From contig CM040424.1 of assembly GCA_022702705.1 (NCBI GenBank), forward strand, positions 77,689,452 to 77,753,451: a stretch of 64,000 nt of DNA. The letters run 5' to 3'. Positions 47,210-56,749 of the stretch are shown here, piece by piece. The DNA comes from Papilionanthe hookeriana x Papilionanthe teres (taxonomy: Eukaryota; Streptophyta; Magnoliopsida; Asparagales; Orchidaceae). Positions within the stretch are counted from its first letter, which is position 1, and each line of letters starts with the position of its first letter. The notes below the pieces were generated by a model that was not told the origin of the DNA, did not search any database, and saw only the letters and a program-made list of their open reading frames with translations. Both the position numbers and the translations under genes were made by a program.

Positions 47210-50200
47210 GTGTGTGTGTGTAGTTAATATTGATGGAGAATTTATGAATATACCACACAATGCTTATGTATCTAACACCTAAAGTTTGGTTAATGAGTAA
47301 GTAATAGAGAGGAAGAAGAACACGTATACGAGGTGGTGGCCAGATTTGTTGCACTTTACTAGGAACATAAGACGAGATGATGCAGTAGAAAGCTATGGAA
47401 TCTTTGCATTTTTTAAATCCAAATAGATCGAATACGAAAGCAGGGGGGAAGTCTTGATTGAAGGATGTGTAAGAATTGTAAGCAATCAGGTTAAACATGT
47501 ATATTGTTCAGCTTTAGAGCCAAGCCCGATTTCAGCCCCCGAAAAGGCATTTACGATTTCGTGTTGAGACGTTAGAGCCTCAATAGCAAGGCAGCATAGT
47601 ACCATAAACAATGCCTACTTTAAAGTTCTGAAGGCACGATATCGGCCCTCTTTATGGTAACTTCGGCGGTGTTTAGTTTCGCTCCAATGCTTTGTGAAGG
47701 GGGCCCTCAAAAAGCTAATGCTTGGACAGCAGGAGGGTTTACTCTCCCCGGTGAAATAGAAGATGAACCATTCAACTTTACGATAAAGGGCGCGGTGTAG
47801 CTTATCTTATGAGAGGGCGACGGGAAGGGTTTGATGCTTGCTTGACGTGCGGCACCCAGGATAAGCAGGAAGATAATGAAAGGAATATGTTTTTTTGAAT
47901 GATGTTTTAAAGAATCAGCGGAGTCATTAAGATTGGACCGATTGATACGAATCCGGCAAGCATTCTCATGTAAGTACAACGGCCAAACGTTTATGGAGAG
48001 GCCGTAATGCGACATCGGGTGTATGAGGCTTTCACCAGCCAGTGAAAAGTAAATGACATACGGAAGGTATCGTCACATTTATGTTTTAAAATGTCGCCAA
48101 GTAGGAAGAGATTTTTTAAACAACCTCCGGCGAAGAAGGCCATGGATGGGGTTATGTTAGGCTTTTCGAACAACACCCATCGTCGATGGGTGTTATTGGT
48201 AGTGAGAGTGATAAATGGCTGGAATGACTTTTGATGGGAAGTATTTTTGGTATGATGCATCGGGAGCGAAGGATTGATAGGGAGATCCGAAATACTTTTA
48301 ACTTGATAATAGGGAGAATTAACCTCACTAATCTTGGAGAGGTTCTAATTACCATGTACCCGGCGGTCGGATACATTAATTATACTAGAGTTAATAGGTT
48401 GATATTTACGAATGATTCTGACAGTTAATCGAGCCCAAAGTTGATTTGAGCGCTTCACACGTCGAGAATGAAAAGGAAACGGCTGACCTCTTTAACTGGA
48501 GCGAGCTTTCCGGTTCTAGAGTCTCCCGATTTTAGGATTCACAAGTGATGGATGAGGAAATGGGACAATATTTACCTTTCATAAATCTTGTGTAAAGAAC
48601 ATTCTTCATGCGGGTAGCAGGTGCTTACGATGAAGATATGGGCTCATGTGTGCTAAATTTTTAAAGCCCGGTCACGAGAGGCGGTAGGATGGCAAATCTT
48701 GTTCCAAGAAGTCTAGTGATGTTGTTTGTGTTAGGTTGCTTGTAAGAAGCTTGTTGAACGACGCTTCAACGTGCTTTGAGTGTTCTTTTTTAACTTGATA
48801 ATTTGAAGGATGTACGGGAGGTAAGTAGTGAGAGCCGATTTGAGGAGGGTCAATCTTCCCCCATTAGACGGAAATGAGGTGGTCCGGCATTGGATCTTGG
48901 AGTTACTTTTTTCATACTTATCGTGAGGGTAGGATTGCTTCCTCACACTTGATGTTGAATCTAAATGCGGGGATAAGTAGTAGTGGAGAAACCAGTGAGA
49001 TCTTTAATCCGGATAACTTTGGTTAGGTGACGAACATTCTTTGAAGGAGTTGGCGTTTAGATTTGATGAAGATCAGGAAACGATGCAGGGGAAATAGTCC
49101 AACGATTTCTCGCAGCCTGTCGCAGTTTTGCTCTCATTAGTGAGCAAAATGGCATCGTTTGCGTATGCGAGATGAAGTGATACGATTTGATACGTAAATT
49201 ATCTCGAATGGGAATTATTCAACTTCTTGTGAATGGTTAATCGAACTTTTGTGAGATAATCGAGTTTAGTATGAAAATGTGGGGACAAAGAGGATCCCCT
49301 TGCTTAATGCCCACGGAAACGGTAAAGAAGCCATGACACTCTCCATTGTTTAAAATCTTATAGTGAGAATTATGAAACCACATTTTGATAAGTAAACGGA
49401 AATCCTTAGGGAAGTTTCTAGCTTTTAAGGTACGTAGAACAAAATCCCGGTTATTGTATCATATACTTTAGCGATGTCCAATTTAATGATAAGATTAGAT
49501 CCTACAAAGGGTACGTGATGCAAACGGTAATTCACATGCCGATAGAACGTTATCGATATCTTACTGCTTGGGCCAGCAGTTGGTTGGGTGAGATTAAATC
49601 ATCCAAGCAAGGTTGCGTCCATAAGCAATAATTCTAACGATGACCTTAGAAAACACGTAGTTGGAGGCGATTGGCCTAAAGTCCTTCAATATAGATTTGT
49701 TATTTACGCCCAGGAACAGAAGTAATAATTATGGTAGCAGGTGAAGTACTTGAGTGATGCATGCCGCCGAAGAAACCTTCGAATAGCCAAAGTAAGATCT
49801 AACTTGATAGTCTCGAAAGCCTTCGATAGAATCCAACGGTATATCCATCGAGTTCGGCCATTTTTGATGGATCCGAGGAGAAAAGAGCCTTTTTGATTTC
49901 ATCGCCTACCGGTGGAGCGGATAAGTGAGTACGCGTGGCGGGTTTCGGTTTGGGTAAGATCTCGGTTTGAAGTAGAGGGGCAAGTTGGAGGACGATGTTA
50001 AGCAATGATGAAAAAATTGTACGTAGTGCTTGATAAGCAGGTATCGATCGACGATCGCCCCGTCCTTTACTTTTAGTTATTGCATTTAGCTTTCTCTTAT
50101 AATTTATGACGACGTAGTAATATTTAGAGTTTACGTCCCCACAATGCGAATATGACATGCGGCTACATTTCGAAATTGTTCTTCAATATCTCTATAAATT

Positions 50201-52944
50201 TATCGAAAATTTCTTGATTAACTTGTCGTCTAAATCGTTGTCATTAAAGCTACGCCCCCGAGTTGATACCATTCTAGCCGGTCACAATTCTTAACGTGAG
50301 AAACTTGTGAATGAATGTTGCCCGAGCAACATTCGGTCCTAATGTTGCGAGCAACGCTAATGTTTTTTGTAAACGTATTTGATTTAACGATAGGATTGTT
50401 AAATGTATGAGGAAGGGTTCGTAGAAAGATTGAACGACGTTATGGAAGATAAGTGAGAAGCCGAAATGCATTCAGATATACGAAATGGGGCTTTCTTGAA
50501 AAAGCTTCTGAACGACATCTTAGCTAGTAGGGGGAATGATCGATCCCGGCGCCGGGAGATGTGTCGCATTGGTTGAAGTGAAGTTAATCCACTCTTGATT
50601 AGCCGAGAATGCATCGGCAACTTTCCCGAATCACTTTGCCTCTCTTAGAAGTATAATCTGATCCTTCATAACCTAAATAAAAAATTCTAGCATACGAAAT
50701 ATTGAGAAAAATCAATCATTTTCTTGATATCGAGTGTCCTTCGCATCCTTTCTTTCAGGGTTAGGTTTATACGGTTAAATGCCTGTATCCATTTCGGACA
50801 TGCGCACGATCGATGTCATGAGTTCCGAGGAGATCATCTACATCGGCTTGGTTGCACCCCAGCCAAATAAAAGTGGTCGATACGGTCGCGCCACCGATGT
50901 GAAAATGGATGTGAAGAAGGCCCGAGGGTGGTATAATAAAACGATCCAGTATACGTTTAACTATGACGAAAAACAGCTGTTGGAACGGTTAATTATGAGG
51001 TTAAATTGAGGAAATTTATTGGTAATTATTGTGGTGTTATATTGAGCCAATAGGTTCCGAAGCAAAACGCCGAATTTATGAATCACATTAAGATTCGCGT
51101 ACGATGAGAACCACAGAGCGGCTGCCCACGTAATATTAAAATACAGAAACATGTTAATCATTAAGTCTTTCCACTCTGGTAGTCTAGGAATGGAAGATAC
51201 GTGTTGTTAACCGAAGTAACTGAGGGTTGAATTATGTTCTCGAAGACGGGTTCCCTTGATTCGAGAGGTAGGCTTTGCTTTTTGGAATGGTAAACGAGTC
51301 CATCCTTGGCAAAGTCAATAGCAACATTTTTAAAACACACGGGTTCGGAACTAGGAGAGGAAGGCAACACAATGGGATCTAGATATGAAGTACTTGGTGG
51401 AAAGATTATTTATGTAGGTAAGTGTGACTCGATAAAACATGTTGTCTGCAGGTCGAAGGTGACACGGGTAAGGGTTCACTAGAACCATCCTGGCCGGAGG
51501 TTACCGGGAAGAGGTTCGGCGATGAAATAAGGTTCGGCGAGAGGGAAGACGAGTGGGGTGTCGATAAATCAATATCGGCGGGATTTGTGCAGATTACTAA
51601 CGGTCTCGGCATTCGCATTAACAATAAGACCGTCCTTTTCGGCGGGTGCCCAGCGAAAATCGAGGGTGGCGGAGGCCAGGCTTAATGGAAACGGGAGGGA
51701 TAGCTGGGATAGAATATACAACTAGGTCGAGAGGGCCACAGGCGGGTGGAGGTTTTTCCTCGGTTACGACGAGCACTGTGCTTGTGTCCGTAGAGTGACC
51801 AGACATTTTGCGGTGTAAACAACAAGTAAGGCCTCTTCTCCGTCACAATTGGTTGCCGATATCAGGTGTGTGCGGTCCGAAGCCACCAGTGCTCCGCCCG
51901 AGTAGAGTGACATCTCTTTTCGATTAACGTTCCCAGCACACGAGCTCGGTAAGCTTCGGTGTTTGGATCATCGAGCAAGTAGAGGTTTGCCCAAGTGACG
52001 ATATTATAAAGTGTATGCTTCTCATAAAAGTGCGAGTTGTAGTTCGGGCAAATTAAACCGGATAGAGGCGATAGGAGGTTCGAAGAATGGTGAAATTTAG
52101 GTGACCATTTTAATATCTTCGTCAATTTTCCATCGGTGTAATAGCTTTCATGGAGAATGCCTAGCATAATGATCTTAGCTTAATTGGATAATCACGTGCG
52201 CAATTGGCTTCGTCCCGCTTTGCAATGACAAAAAAGTTTCGGATTTTTGAGCACGCTTTACGATAATCTCGTTTAGGATGGCGGCGAAATTTTCTGACAA
52301 AATGAATTTGAACCTGTCCAGTAAAGATGTTTCTCTCGCCTTAGTAAAAAAAAATTGTAGGCTTCCGGAATTCTTGCTAACGATTGGGCAATAAGCCCCA
52401 TTATCGAGCGTTGGGTATCCCATGAGCAACATCATGGAAGCTCTGTGGAAAAACTCCTTCTACAAGATGGAAAAGAAGCCACAACGGAGAGCATAAAAAC
52501 TTCCCCCCCCCTAGGGAGGGTTACTTTCCATTGTTTAGGATCGCAGTGCAGAGGGCGATGAACGGAAGCGAGAGAGGAAGCGAAAACGAGCGCAGCAGGA
52601 GCATCTCGGCCGAGACGAGCGGATCGACTCGATGGCGAGCCTGGCCACGATGACGGCCCAACGACGCGACGAGGCGACGAGGAGCGGCCTTACCCCAACG
52701 AAGGCGAGTTCACACGACACGAGAAGAAGAAGCCGGCCCTAGCACGCGTCGTCCGGAGCGAAGCGAAACGATGGAAGTCTAGTCGCCGAAGACGCTGCGG
52801 GTGCCAGTGCTGTGCGATGCGAAGACAACGGAGGAAGTCGCCCCAGGTACGTTGTCCTCGGCCCGTGGCCGTCGAAGTCGGCGGGAAAATTACGAGTCGG
52901 GAAACGTCGTCGCGAAACCACCAGCGAGTACTAATCGCGCCTAT

Positions 52945-53011
<67 letters not shown>

Positions 53012-54440
53012 TATATATATATATATATAGGTATCTCTATGTATGTGTATAGAATTTATGAATATAACACACAATGCCTACGTATCTAACACCTAAAGTT
53101 TGGTTTTTTTGCATTTATATCACCTAAAATTTTCATTTTACCATCATTTTTTACTTTTAAAAAGTGAAATACACTTTTTCATACATAGGAATAGTGTTAT
53201 AACACTGTAGTTAACCCAAATCACAATAGGAAGAGCAACTATTATTACTCAAAGTGAATGAGCGGTTACAAGTTCTGAACGAAAAGGAAATACTATGAGA
53301 AACACACAATACAGACACTTAACTAGTGGACTCAAAGGTGGTGGAAGGCTGCAGTGGGTGGATCAGTGGGGGGTCGCGTCGGGTGGCAAAAGGGAAGGTA
53401 GTCAGTGTGGTTGGCAACGAAGGACAGCAGGTAGAGGGGCAACTGGTGGCAAGGAAATAGCAGGTAGGAGGGCTGGTGGCAAGCGGAATAACATGTTGGA
53501 AGGCCGGCGGCAAACGGAATAACAGAAATATCGTTTAATCATCAAGTAGATGCAATTGAAAGTTTCTCAATGGACGGCTGTGATTGGGCAATAAAAATAA
53601 TTGCAATTCAAAGGGTCAAGGGGAGACTTTCTATTGGATTGAAAATAAATATAGAAGTGGTTGATGATGAGTGCATGAGTAGTTTTGACTACTCATGCAT
53701 CCAATCATCCATTTTGTTTATGATATAATACACAGGTAATTTTCATGTTATATAGATCATACTTAATGGTGTAATATCAAGTTTGAAGACTACATAGCGT
53801 TGTAATTCTTGGTAGGGGCATTCACATACATACCACTCAATTCTTATTTATTTACGTGTCTAACTTTAAATTTTAATGCTTACATTTATACCGCCCAAAC
53901 TTTTTATATCACATCAAAAATACCACCATTTTAACTTTTAAAATATGAAATACACCTTATCATGCATAGGTAAGGTGATATGTAAGTTGAAGTTTAGATG
54001 TTAGATATGTAAATACATAGGAATGGGGTAGTATATGTGTAAATCTTTTTTAGTATTGCTTGCGCATGTGAAAACTTATACTAATGATATTAATGATATT
54101 TGTTTTGGTATCTCAGCTGATGCTTGAAAAGGAAAAGGCCATGGAAATACCCCCGAGTCAGCGAATGGACCGCAAGGAGTCGCTTGCGAAAGGGCACAAC
54201 GAAGAACACAAGGCTGCGCTCCGCAGAGCAGTTTCGTTGTCCGTGCCAGATGCCTACTCGCCTTCACCCTATGGCACATTCGAGTCGAATTCGAGTCCAG
54301 TTAGCGAGGATTCCCCTTCCTCGTCTTCGAAGGGCGGGCATAGAATGACCTGGGTTGAGGTCGTCGAGAAGATTTTCGAACGGGATGAGTCTGGTCGAAG
54401 AGTAGTCCGCAGAACAGCTTCTTGTGATTCAATCATGTAA
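34328..54440 (+). CDS. Class-3 lipase / DAG-lipase-like alpha/beta-hydrolase, complete, five coding exons
   Basis: join(34328-35032, 42247-42305, 46212-46340, 46885-47020, 54117-54440) gives 450 residues without stops. The protein matches the plant lipase (class 3) family sometimes labelled calmodulin-binding heat-shock protein, related to sn-1 diacylglycerol lipases. These are serine hydrolases of acyl-glycerols. An N-terminal domain with 'CVYCLACARWAWKRC' precedes the fold. The nucleophile elbow GHSLG is at 176-180 (Ser178). The candidate catalytic Asp is Asp237 in 'VVLQDDFLPR', and the candidate His is His329 in 'SDH'. A cysteine cluster 'CLPCLLCLRC' at 255-264 may be a lipidation site. 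The C-terminal roughly 107 residues are polar and Ser-rich. Intron 1 (7.2 kb) is GC-AG; the others are GT-AG. Introns 1, 2 and 4 carry transposons. Exact substrate unknown. Confidence 0.93.
35150..35310. mobile_element. Family-A MITE right part (lipase intron 1)
   Basis: 'TGAAATATACCTTTTCATG' then 'GTTTAGGAGCTAATATGTAA' and 'TATCTATGTCAATCTTCC', the usual family-A right half. The left arm is missing. Confidence 0.65.
35311..37320. other. Lipase intron 1 spacer
   Basis: No gene. Includes a (TTA)n microsatellite (35900-35942) whose repetitive translation creates spurious Tyr/Leu-run ORFs at 35685-36087. The remainder is AT-rich and unassigned. Confidence 0.55.
35900..35942. repeat. (TTA)n microsatellite
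   Basis: About 14 TTA/ATT units with a single CTA interruption. Confidence 0.95.
37320..37645 (+). pseudogene. copia RNase H fragment in lipase intron 1
   Basis: 'FIEVDCHFIWDALIS' (about 37522-37566) matches the 'HIEVDCHFIR' signature at the end of copia RNase H, followed by a decayed 'QLAD' region. No other domain is preserved. Confidence 0.55.
37646..38616. other. Lipase intron 1 spacer
   Basis: No gene. Contains a (TTA)n tract at 38131-38159. The 72-codon minus-strand ORF at 37795-38013 is unrecognised. Confidence 0.5.
38870..39195. repeat. Several family-A MITE fragments in series
   Basis: 'GTAAACACATAAGAATTGGG', 'TATATAAATACATAATAA', 'GTAAATACATAAAATTGGG' and 'TATGTAAATACATATA' recur as right-arm copies, interrupted by the C-rich tract at 39068-39125. 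Confidence 0.6.
39068..39125. repeat. C-rich CCCCGCCGCA-type simple repeat
   Basis: A 58-base tract made almost only of C, with G/A/T spacers. The complementary strand has many G runs of three or more. Confidence 0.9.
39253..39301 (+). promoter_or_regulatory. snRNA-type upstream element with downstream TATA
   Basis: 'AGTCCCACATCG' at 39253-39264 matches the plant snRNA promoter element RTCCCACATCG exactly. 'TATAAG' lies at 39296-39301, 31 bases further. That spacing is close to the Pol II snRNA class. No snRNA can be recognised downstream, so this may be a transposon promoter that uses the same motif. Confidence 0.4.
39649..41565. other. Lipase intron 1 spacer
   Basis: AT-rich intron sequence with no gene. 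ORFs are short and domainless. Confidence 0.55.
41566..41786. mobile_element. Family-A MITE, well-preserved copy
   Basis: Left end 'GGAAGATTTACATACATACC', right end 'GTATCTATGCAAATGTCCC'. The long arms are complementary. The interior has 'GATGCATGAAAGTGTATTTC' in the reverse sense relative to the copy at 53812. Confidence 0.85.
42064..42159. repeat. Perfect 48-bp tandem duplication upstream of lipase exon 2
   Basis: 42064-42111 and 42112-42159 are identical as read. They lie about 90 bases before the exon-2 acceptor, near where a branch point may be. Confidence 0.95.
42247..42305 (+). CDS. Lipase coding exon 2
   Basis: 59 nt, acceptor CTATTGCAG, donor TTCTG|GTATAG. Encodes 'DDFLPRTATPLEDVFKSLF' and the first two bases of a Cys codon. 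Carries the candidate catalytic Asp. Confidence 0.93.
42440..42538. mobile_element. Family-A MITE, left part (split by the copia element)
   Basis: 'TATTTACATACCTAACACAC' and 'CACCATGTCAAAAATATCAC' mark the left half. The right half resumes at 45974 after the copia insertion. Confidence 0.75.
42539..42815 (-). repeat. 3' LTR of the copia element
   Basis: 277 bp, matching 45703-45973 along its whole length. Adjacent polypurine tract on the element's upstream side. Confidence 0.9.
42830..43790 (-). pseudogene. copia RT C-terminus and RNase H remnant
   Basis: Begins abruptly at 'MDDILLIGNN' (YVDD region), then 'KHKFSTNTLEPVSTFLGV' and 'FKLILFLKINTHRP'. RNase H follows with 'NISVQAIAHNPMFHAHAKYI' and 'IDYHFIREKI'. 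The roughly 170 residues normally between the RT start and YVDD are missing, which makes the copy unable to copy itself. Confidence 0.82.
43800..44865 (-). pseudogene. copia integrase and RT N-terminus remnant
   Basis: 'FKEEMEKQFNIAIKNLRSDG' and 'GECHNSQFDDFLATH' are integrase core. 'FLGYPDNIKGY' and 'HVTFNEQSYP' are the integrase C-terminal region. 'PLTFQEASKYPQWVQAMNDE' opens the RT. Frameshifts split these parts, and the RT core beyond is deleted. Confidence 0.8.
44863..45540 (-). pseudogene. copia gag remnant
   Basis: 'TQVKFLVDNIATSNSLVD', 'LYKLKGLPPAYQAF' and 'TSLTPISLEDLYSLL' are typical of the copia gag (UBN2-type) domain. An upstream frame begins 'MAISGFEDYQDQWFY'. The sequence passes from the gag C-terminal 'RGRGCKSFCGCGR' directly to integrase wording, so the zinc knuckle end, protease and N-terminal integrase are deleted. 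Confidence 0.8.
45703..45973 (-). repeat. 5' LTR of the copia element
   Basis: 271 bp, starts TGATAGAGG and ends TTTTACA on the minus strand, directly followed by the primer-binding site. Confidence 0.9.
45974..46095. mobile_element. Family-A MITE, right part (split by the copia element)
   Basis: 'AAAAGTGAATACACATTTTC' and 'CTTGATATGTAAATGCATAA' continue the copy begun at 42440. Confidence 0.75.
46212..46340 (+). CDS. Lipase coding exon 3
   Basis: 129 nt, acceptor TTCCTACAG, donor TTCAG|GTAAGT. Encodes the cysteine cluster and 'DPRRLYAPGRLYHIVERKPF'. Enters and leaves in phase 2. Confidence 0.93.
46341..46884 (+). other. Lipase intron 3
   Basis: 544 nt between exons 3 and 4, the only short intron. 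It contains a small GC-richer patch (46600-46720) giving minus-strand ORFs of no recognisable nature. Confidence 0.7.
46885..47020 (+). CDS. Lipase coding exon 4
   Basis: 136 nt, acceptor CTCATCAG, donor GGAT|GTAAGC. Encodes 'GRLPPVVRTAVPVDGRFEHI' and the 'SDHAIIWIERE' stretch with the candidate catalytic His. Confidence 0.93.
47148..47292. repeat. Left flanking duplication of the LINE: (TA)n, (TG)n and family-A fragment
   Basis: A (TA)n tract (47148-47208) runs into (TG)n, then 'GAATTTATGAATATACCACA' and 'CTAACACCTAAAGTTTGGTT'. The same order occurs at 52952-53106 on the other side of the LINE. Confidence 0.8.
47500..48380 (-). pseudogene. LINE C-terminal region with RNase H remnant
   Basis: 'FIVKLNGSSSISPGRVNPPA' (about 47770-47715) matches the RNase H start normally 'KLNxDGSxxxxxGxxG', with the Asp of DGS missing. 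Upstream frames (48376-47991) cover the linker. Decayed. Confidence 0.6.
48700..50158 (-). pseudogene. LINE reverse transcriptase remnant
   Basis: 'GDVNSKYYYVVINYKRKLNA' and 'EIKKALFSSDPSKMAELDGY' (50158-49820) are the RT start. 'VSVGIKQGDPLCPHIF' (about 49305) is the conserved QGDP motif. 'HLAYANDAILL' (about 49165) is the catalytic box, normally FADD, here YAND with one Asp lost. Multiple frameshifts. Confidence 0.88.
50160..51010 (-). pseudogene. LINE endonuclease remnant
   Basis: The minus-strand frames here keep 'DDLLGTHDIDRAHVRNGYRH'-like wording, corresponding to the endonuclease region normally 'RLDRALAN'. They also keep 'FRISECISASHLSSITSF', the part preceding RT. Assignment rests on order and weak similarity. 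Confidence 0.5.
51860..52435 (-). pseudogene. LINE ORF1 remnant
   Basis: 'FKFILSENFAAILNEI' and, in a neighbouring frame, 'GKLTKILKWSPKFH' and 'HFYEKHTLYNIVTWANLYLL' match the plant L1 ORF1 nucleic-acid-binding domain (DUF4283-type). Broken by frameshifts. Confidence 0.7.
52952..53210. repeat. Right flanking duplication of the LINE and rest of the family-A MITE
   Basis: (TA)n at 52952-53029, then 'GAATTTATGAATATAACACA' and 'CTAACACCTAAAGTTTGGTT' as on the left side. The copy continues with 'TTTACTTTTAAAAAGTGAAA' and 'CATACATAGG'. Confidence 0.8.
53211..53811. other. Lipase intron 4 spacer with a GC-rich patch
   Basis: 53330-53525 is G-rich with 'GGTGGCAAG'-type short repeats. ORFs on both strands there mirror composition. 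No gene. Confidence 0.5.
53812..54045. mobile_element. Family-A MITE, complete copy close to lipase exon 5
   Basis: Left arm 'CACATACATACCACTCAATT', right arm 'GTTAGATATGTAAATACATA' and 'GTGTAAATC'. Central 'CATGCATAGGTAAGGTG'. Ends about 70 bases before the exon-5 acceptor. Confidence 0.85.
54117..54440 (+). CDS. Lipase coding exon 5 (last)
   Basis: 107 codons and TAA after acceptor GTATCTCAG. Begins 'LMLEKEKAMEIPPSQRM' and ends '...RTASCDSIM'. GC-richer than the surrounding intron. Codons upstream of 54117 in the same frame are intronic. Confidence 0.92.
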   Translation: MMLEKEKAMEIPPSQRMDRKESLAKGHNEEHKAALRRAVSLSVPDAYSPSPYGTFESNSSPVSEDSPSSSSKGGHRMTWVEVVEKIFERDESGRRVVRRTASCDSIM

Positions 54441-54493
54441 AATATTTTCTTTTTCGCGTTGTTATTCCTGTAATATTTCCCATTGTTTATTAT

Positions 54494-54745
54494 TAGGGGC
54501 TTTTACTAACATACCACTCAATTCTTATGAATTCACAAATCTAACGTGTAAATTTTGCTTTTTTACTAGTATGCCTCCCAAAATTTTCATATCACTTCAA
54601 AAATGCTACCATTTTAACTTTTAAAGAATGGAATACACCTTTTCAAGCATAGATATGGTTTTATGTAGTATGTAAAAATTGAAGTTTAGCTGTTTGATAT
54701 GTAAATACATAGGAATTGAGTGGTATGCATGTAAATCTTCCTTTA
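54494..54745. mobile_element. Family-A MITE just after the lipase stop codon
   Basis: Left 'AGGGGCTTTTACTAACATAC', right 'GTGGTATGCATGTAAATCTT', central 'CTTTTCAAGCATAG'. Starts 53 bases after TAA, so it probably lies in the 3' untranslated region or at the polyadenylation site. Confidence 0.85.
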
Positions 54746-56215
54746 TCTTCTTATTCTTATTATTATTATTATACCACAGTTTTGATTCCTGCTGTACCCA
54801 TTCAAGTTCAATGTTATTTAGATGTTTGAAATTTTGGAAAGTAGTTTAGGAATGTCAGTTCTTTGCTGTTTTAGAAGATTTCTATAAGGATGATTGTAAG
54901 CTCCAAAAACTTTCAGAATTACATTTTTTAGTTCAGTTAATAGACTTTTCAGTACAAAAGCTGAAACATATTTGTATTTTCTGTATGTTGCAGTATGTTT
55001 TTACCTGCTATATCAGCATTCTTCAAAATCTTTTGTTGGTTTCAGTATGTTACTGATATTTTACATGATGCTGCTAATACTTGAATCTTATTACAAATAT
55101 TGAAACTTTTTGGTTTGAAGGAGAATTTAGTTCTGAAGTGCAAAAAATGGTCTTTGATGAAGATATGGGTTTAGGTTTTCTGAAAGTAATTCTTCTTGGA
55201 ACTTAATTGAGATTGTTTAGATAGTTATGCAATTGATTGTGCATGGATTTATTTGCATAATTTTGCAGTAAAACATAAAGACTTGCAAGATGAATCTGCT
55301 GCTAAGATTGAATCATTTTGCTTGGACAGATAGCTTGAATATGCTTAAAATATCAATGTATGTAATATAGTAATTTCTCAAATGAAATTGAAAAAAAAAA
55401 TTGAATTGATTTATGAATTAATCAATTTTTTCATATGAAAATATGAATTTAATTGAGGGAGCTTATATAGGGCTAAAGAAATCTCATTGACTTAGTTTTC
55501 TTGAGTTAATTCTAATGAGATAAATCATAAACATGCCTACTTGCAAACTATTATTTGTATGGATGAGAACTTGAATATGAATCATAATTTTTTTAATGTA
55601 GTGAATAATGTATGCTTTAACGCTTTAAAGGCAAGTCAACTTGTTATTGATTCATAGAGTTAGTTGGATACCCTCCACCTTCGCACTTCAATTGATTCAT
55701 AGAGTTAGTTGGATATCCTCCACCTCCTCACTTCAATGAGATATGGTGTTGATAAGAAGAATTGTTGTTCTTTTGAAAGAGAAAATATTATGTATGGTAA
55801 ATTGGACATTCGGTCAACGATATAGATCGCATCACGCCGTCGAGCACACGGTATGATGTGATTCACGCCGTCATTTAGACAATGGACAATATTTTCTCCT
55901 TTCGAAGGCATCCTAATCAATTTCTCAAAGGAGAGATTTTAGGTTGACAAATTATAAATACTCAGTAATTTTTTTATTGAATTTGTTGCGAGAAAAAGTG
56001 AAAAAAATTTATTGGTCTAATATTCGAGGTGAATTTTTCTTTAATAAGATGCATGTTCATCATTTGAAAGCTTTAGGATTTTGGAAAACCTATGTGAGCT
56101 AAAAAGAGTCAAGTGGAAAAAGTAGAGTAAAGCATAGAGGATTATTTGCTAATATTCAAGTATTTTTCATAGATGATCATTATTTTAGCATACAAGCTTA
56201 ATATTTTCTTCTAAT
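54746..56215. other. Intergenic, with a 47-bp direct repeat
   Basis: No gene. 'TTGATTCATAGAGTTAGTTG' occurs at about 55647 and 55691, each followed by 'GATAYCCTCCACCT' and 'CACTTCAAT'. An inverted pair ('GAAAGAGAAAATATT' and 'AATATTTTCTCCTTTC') spans 55776-55905. Confidence 0.55.
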
Positions 56216-56219
56216 TGCA

Positions 56220-56730
56220 TATTTACTTGATTGACAAGCTTAAATAGTCTCCCCGCAGCAGCTCCAAAAAATAATCTACCTGCAATTCCCAAGACAATTC
56301 CTAAAAAGACCCATTACACCAGCTCCAAAAGAACAGCAACTCCCATCCACATTAGCCTTGATCCACCCATTAGAAGGTGGGATCCATGATCCATCTAACC
56401 AGCCTAATAGCAGGGATCACTCCATCAGACATTGGAGTCCCATCAAGAAAATGATGCTTAAAAAAAATTTGAGACCAAGATTTTAGAGAAATAGGCAAGA
56501 ATATTAACAATGACATTTTGATGTTTAAAGTGTTCCCCCTTATGCATAGAAACATTTTGAGCCATCCACAAAAACCACATTAAGCCAAAGCAGAAAATTC
56601 CTCCACGTAAAAGGAGAAGCATTCCTCCAAATCCCTCCAAACAGCTGGGATTCTCCTATGGAAGAACTCCCAAAAAAAATCCCAAACCTGCATAGATGGA
56701 TTAAGAACTCCTCCTCCACCTTACATAAAT
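56220..56730 (-). pseudogene. LINE fragment: linker and RNase H start
   Basis: The minus strand reads 'WMAQNVSMHKGEHFKHQNVI', then 'VIPAIRLVRWIMDP', then, after a frameshift, 'GWIKANVDGSCCSFGAGVMG'. That is the zf-RVT linker followed by the DGS motif that opens LINE RNase H. RT and the rest are missing. Confidence 0.65.
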
Positions 56731-56749
56731 ATTACTGAGAGGCGGAAAG

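Larger units (their letters stand above)
47293..52951 (-). mobile_element. Nearly full-length L1-type LINE in lipase intron 4
   Basis: Minus-strand, about 5.7 kb, bounded by a diverged direct duplication of roughly 150 bp. In element order: GC-rich 5' region (about 52950-52540), ORF1, endonuclease, reverse transcriptase, C-terminal cysteine/linker region and RNase H. All frames are broken. No poly(A) is visible at the left end, so the 3' tail is lost or the boundary is a little off. Confidence 0.85.

Noticed and set aside
47112..47498. 128-codon minus-strand ORF
   Set aside because: Its C-terminal half is a Tyr-Ile run from the (TA)n tract, and the rest is the LINE 3' region in a non-coding frame.
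52801..53089. Two plus-strand ORFs with Tyr-Ile repeats
   Set aside because: Antisense of the LINE 5' region running into (TA)n.
54084..54116. Upstream extension of the last lipase exon to an ATG at 54084
   Set aside because: These codons are intronic. The acceptor at 54116 joins in frame to exon 4.
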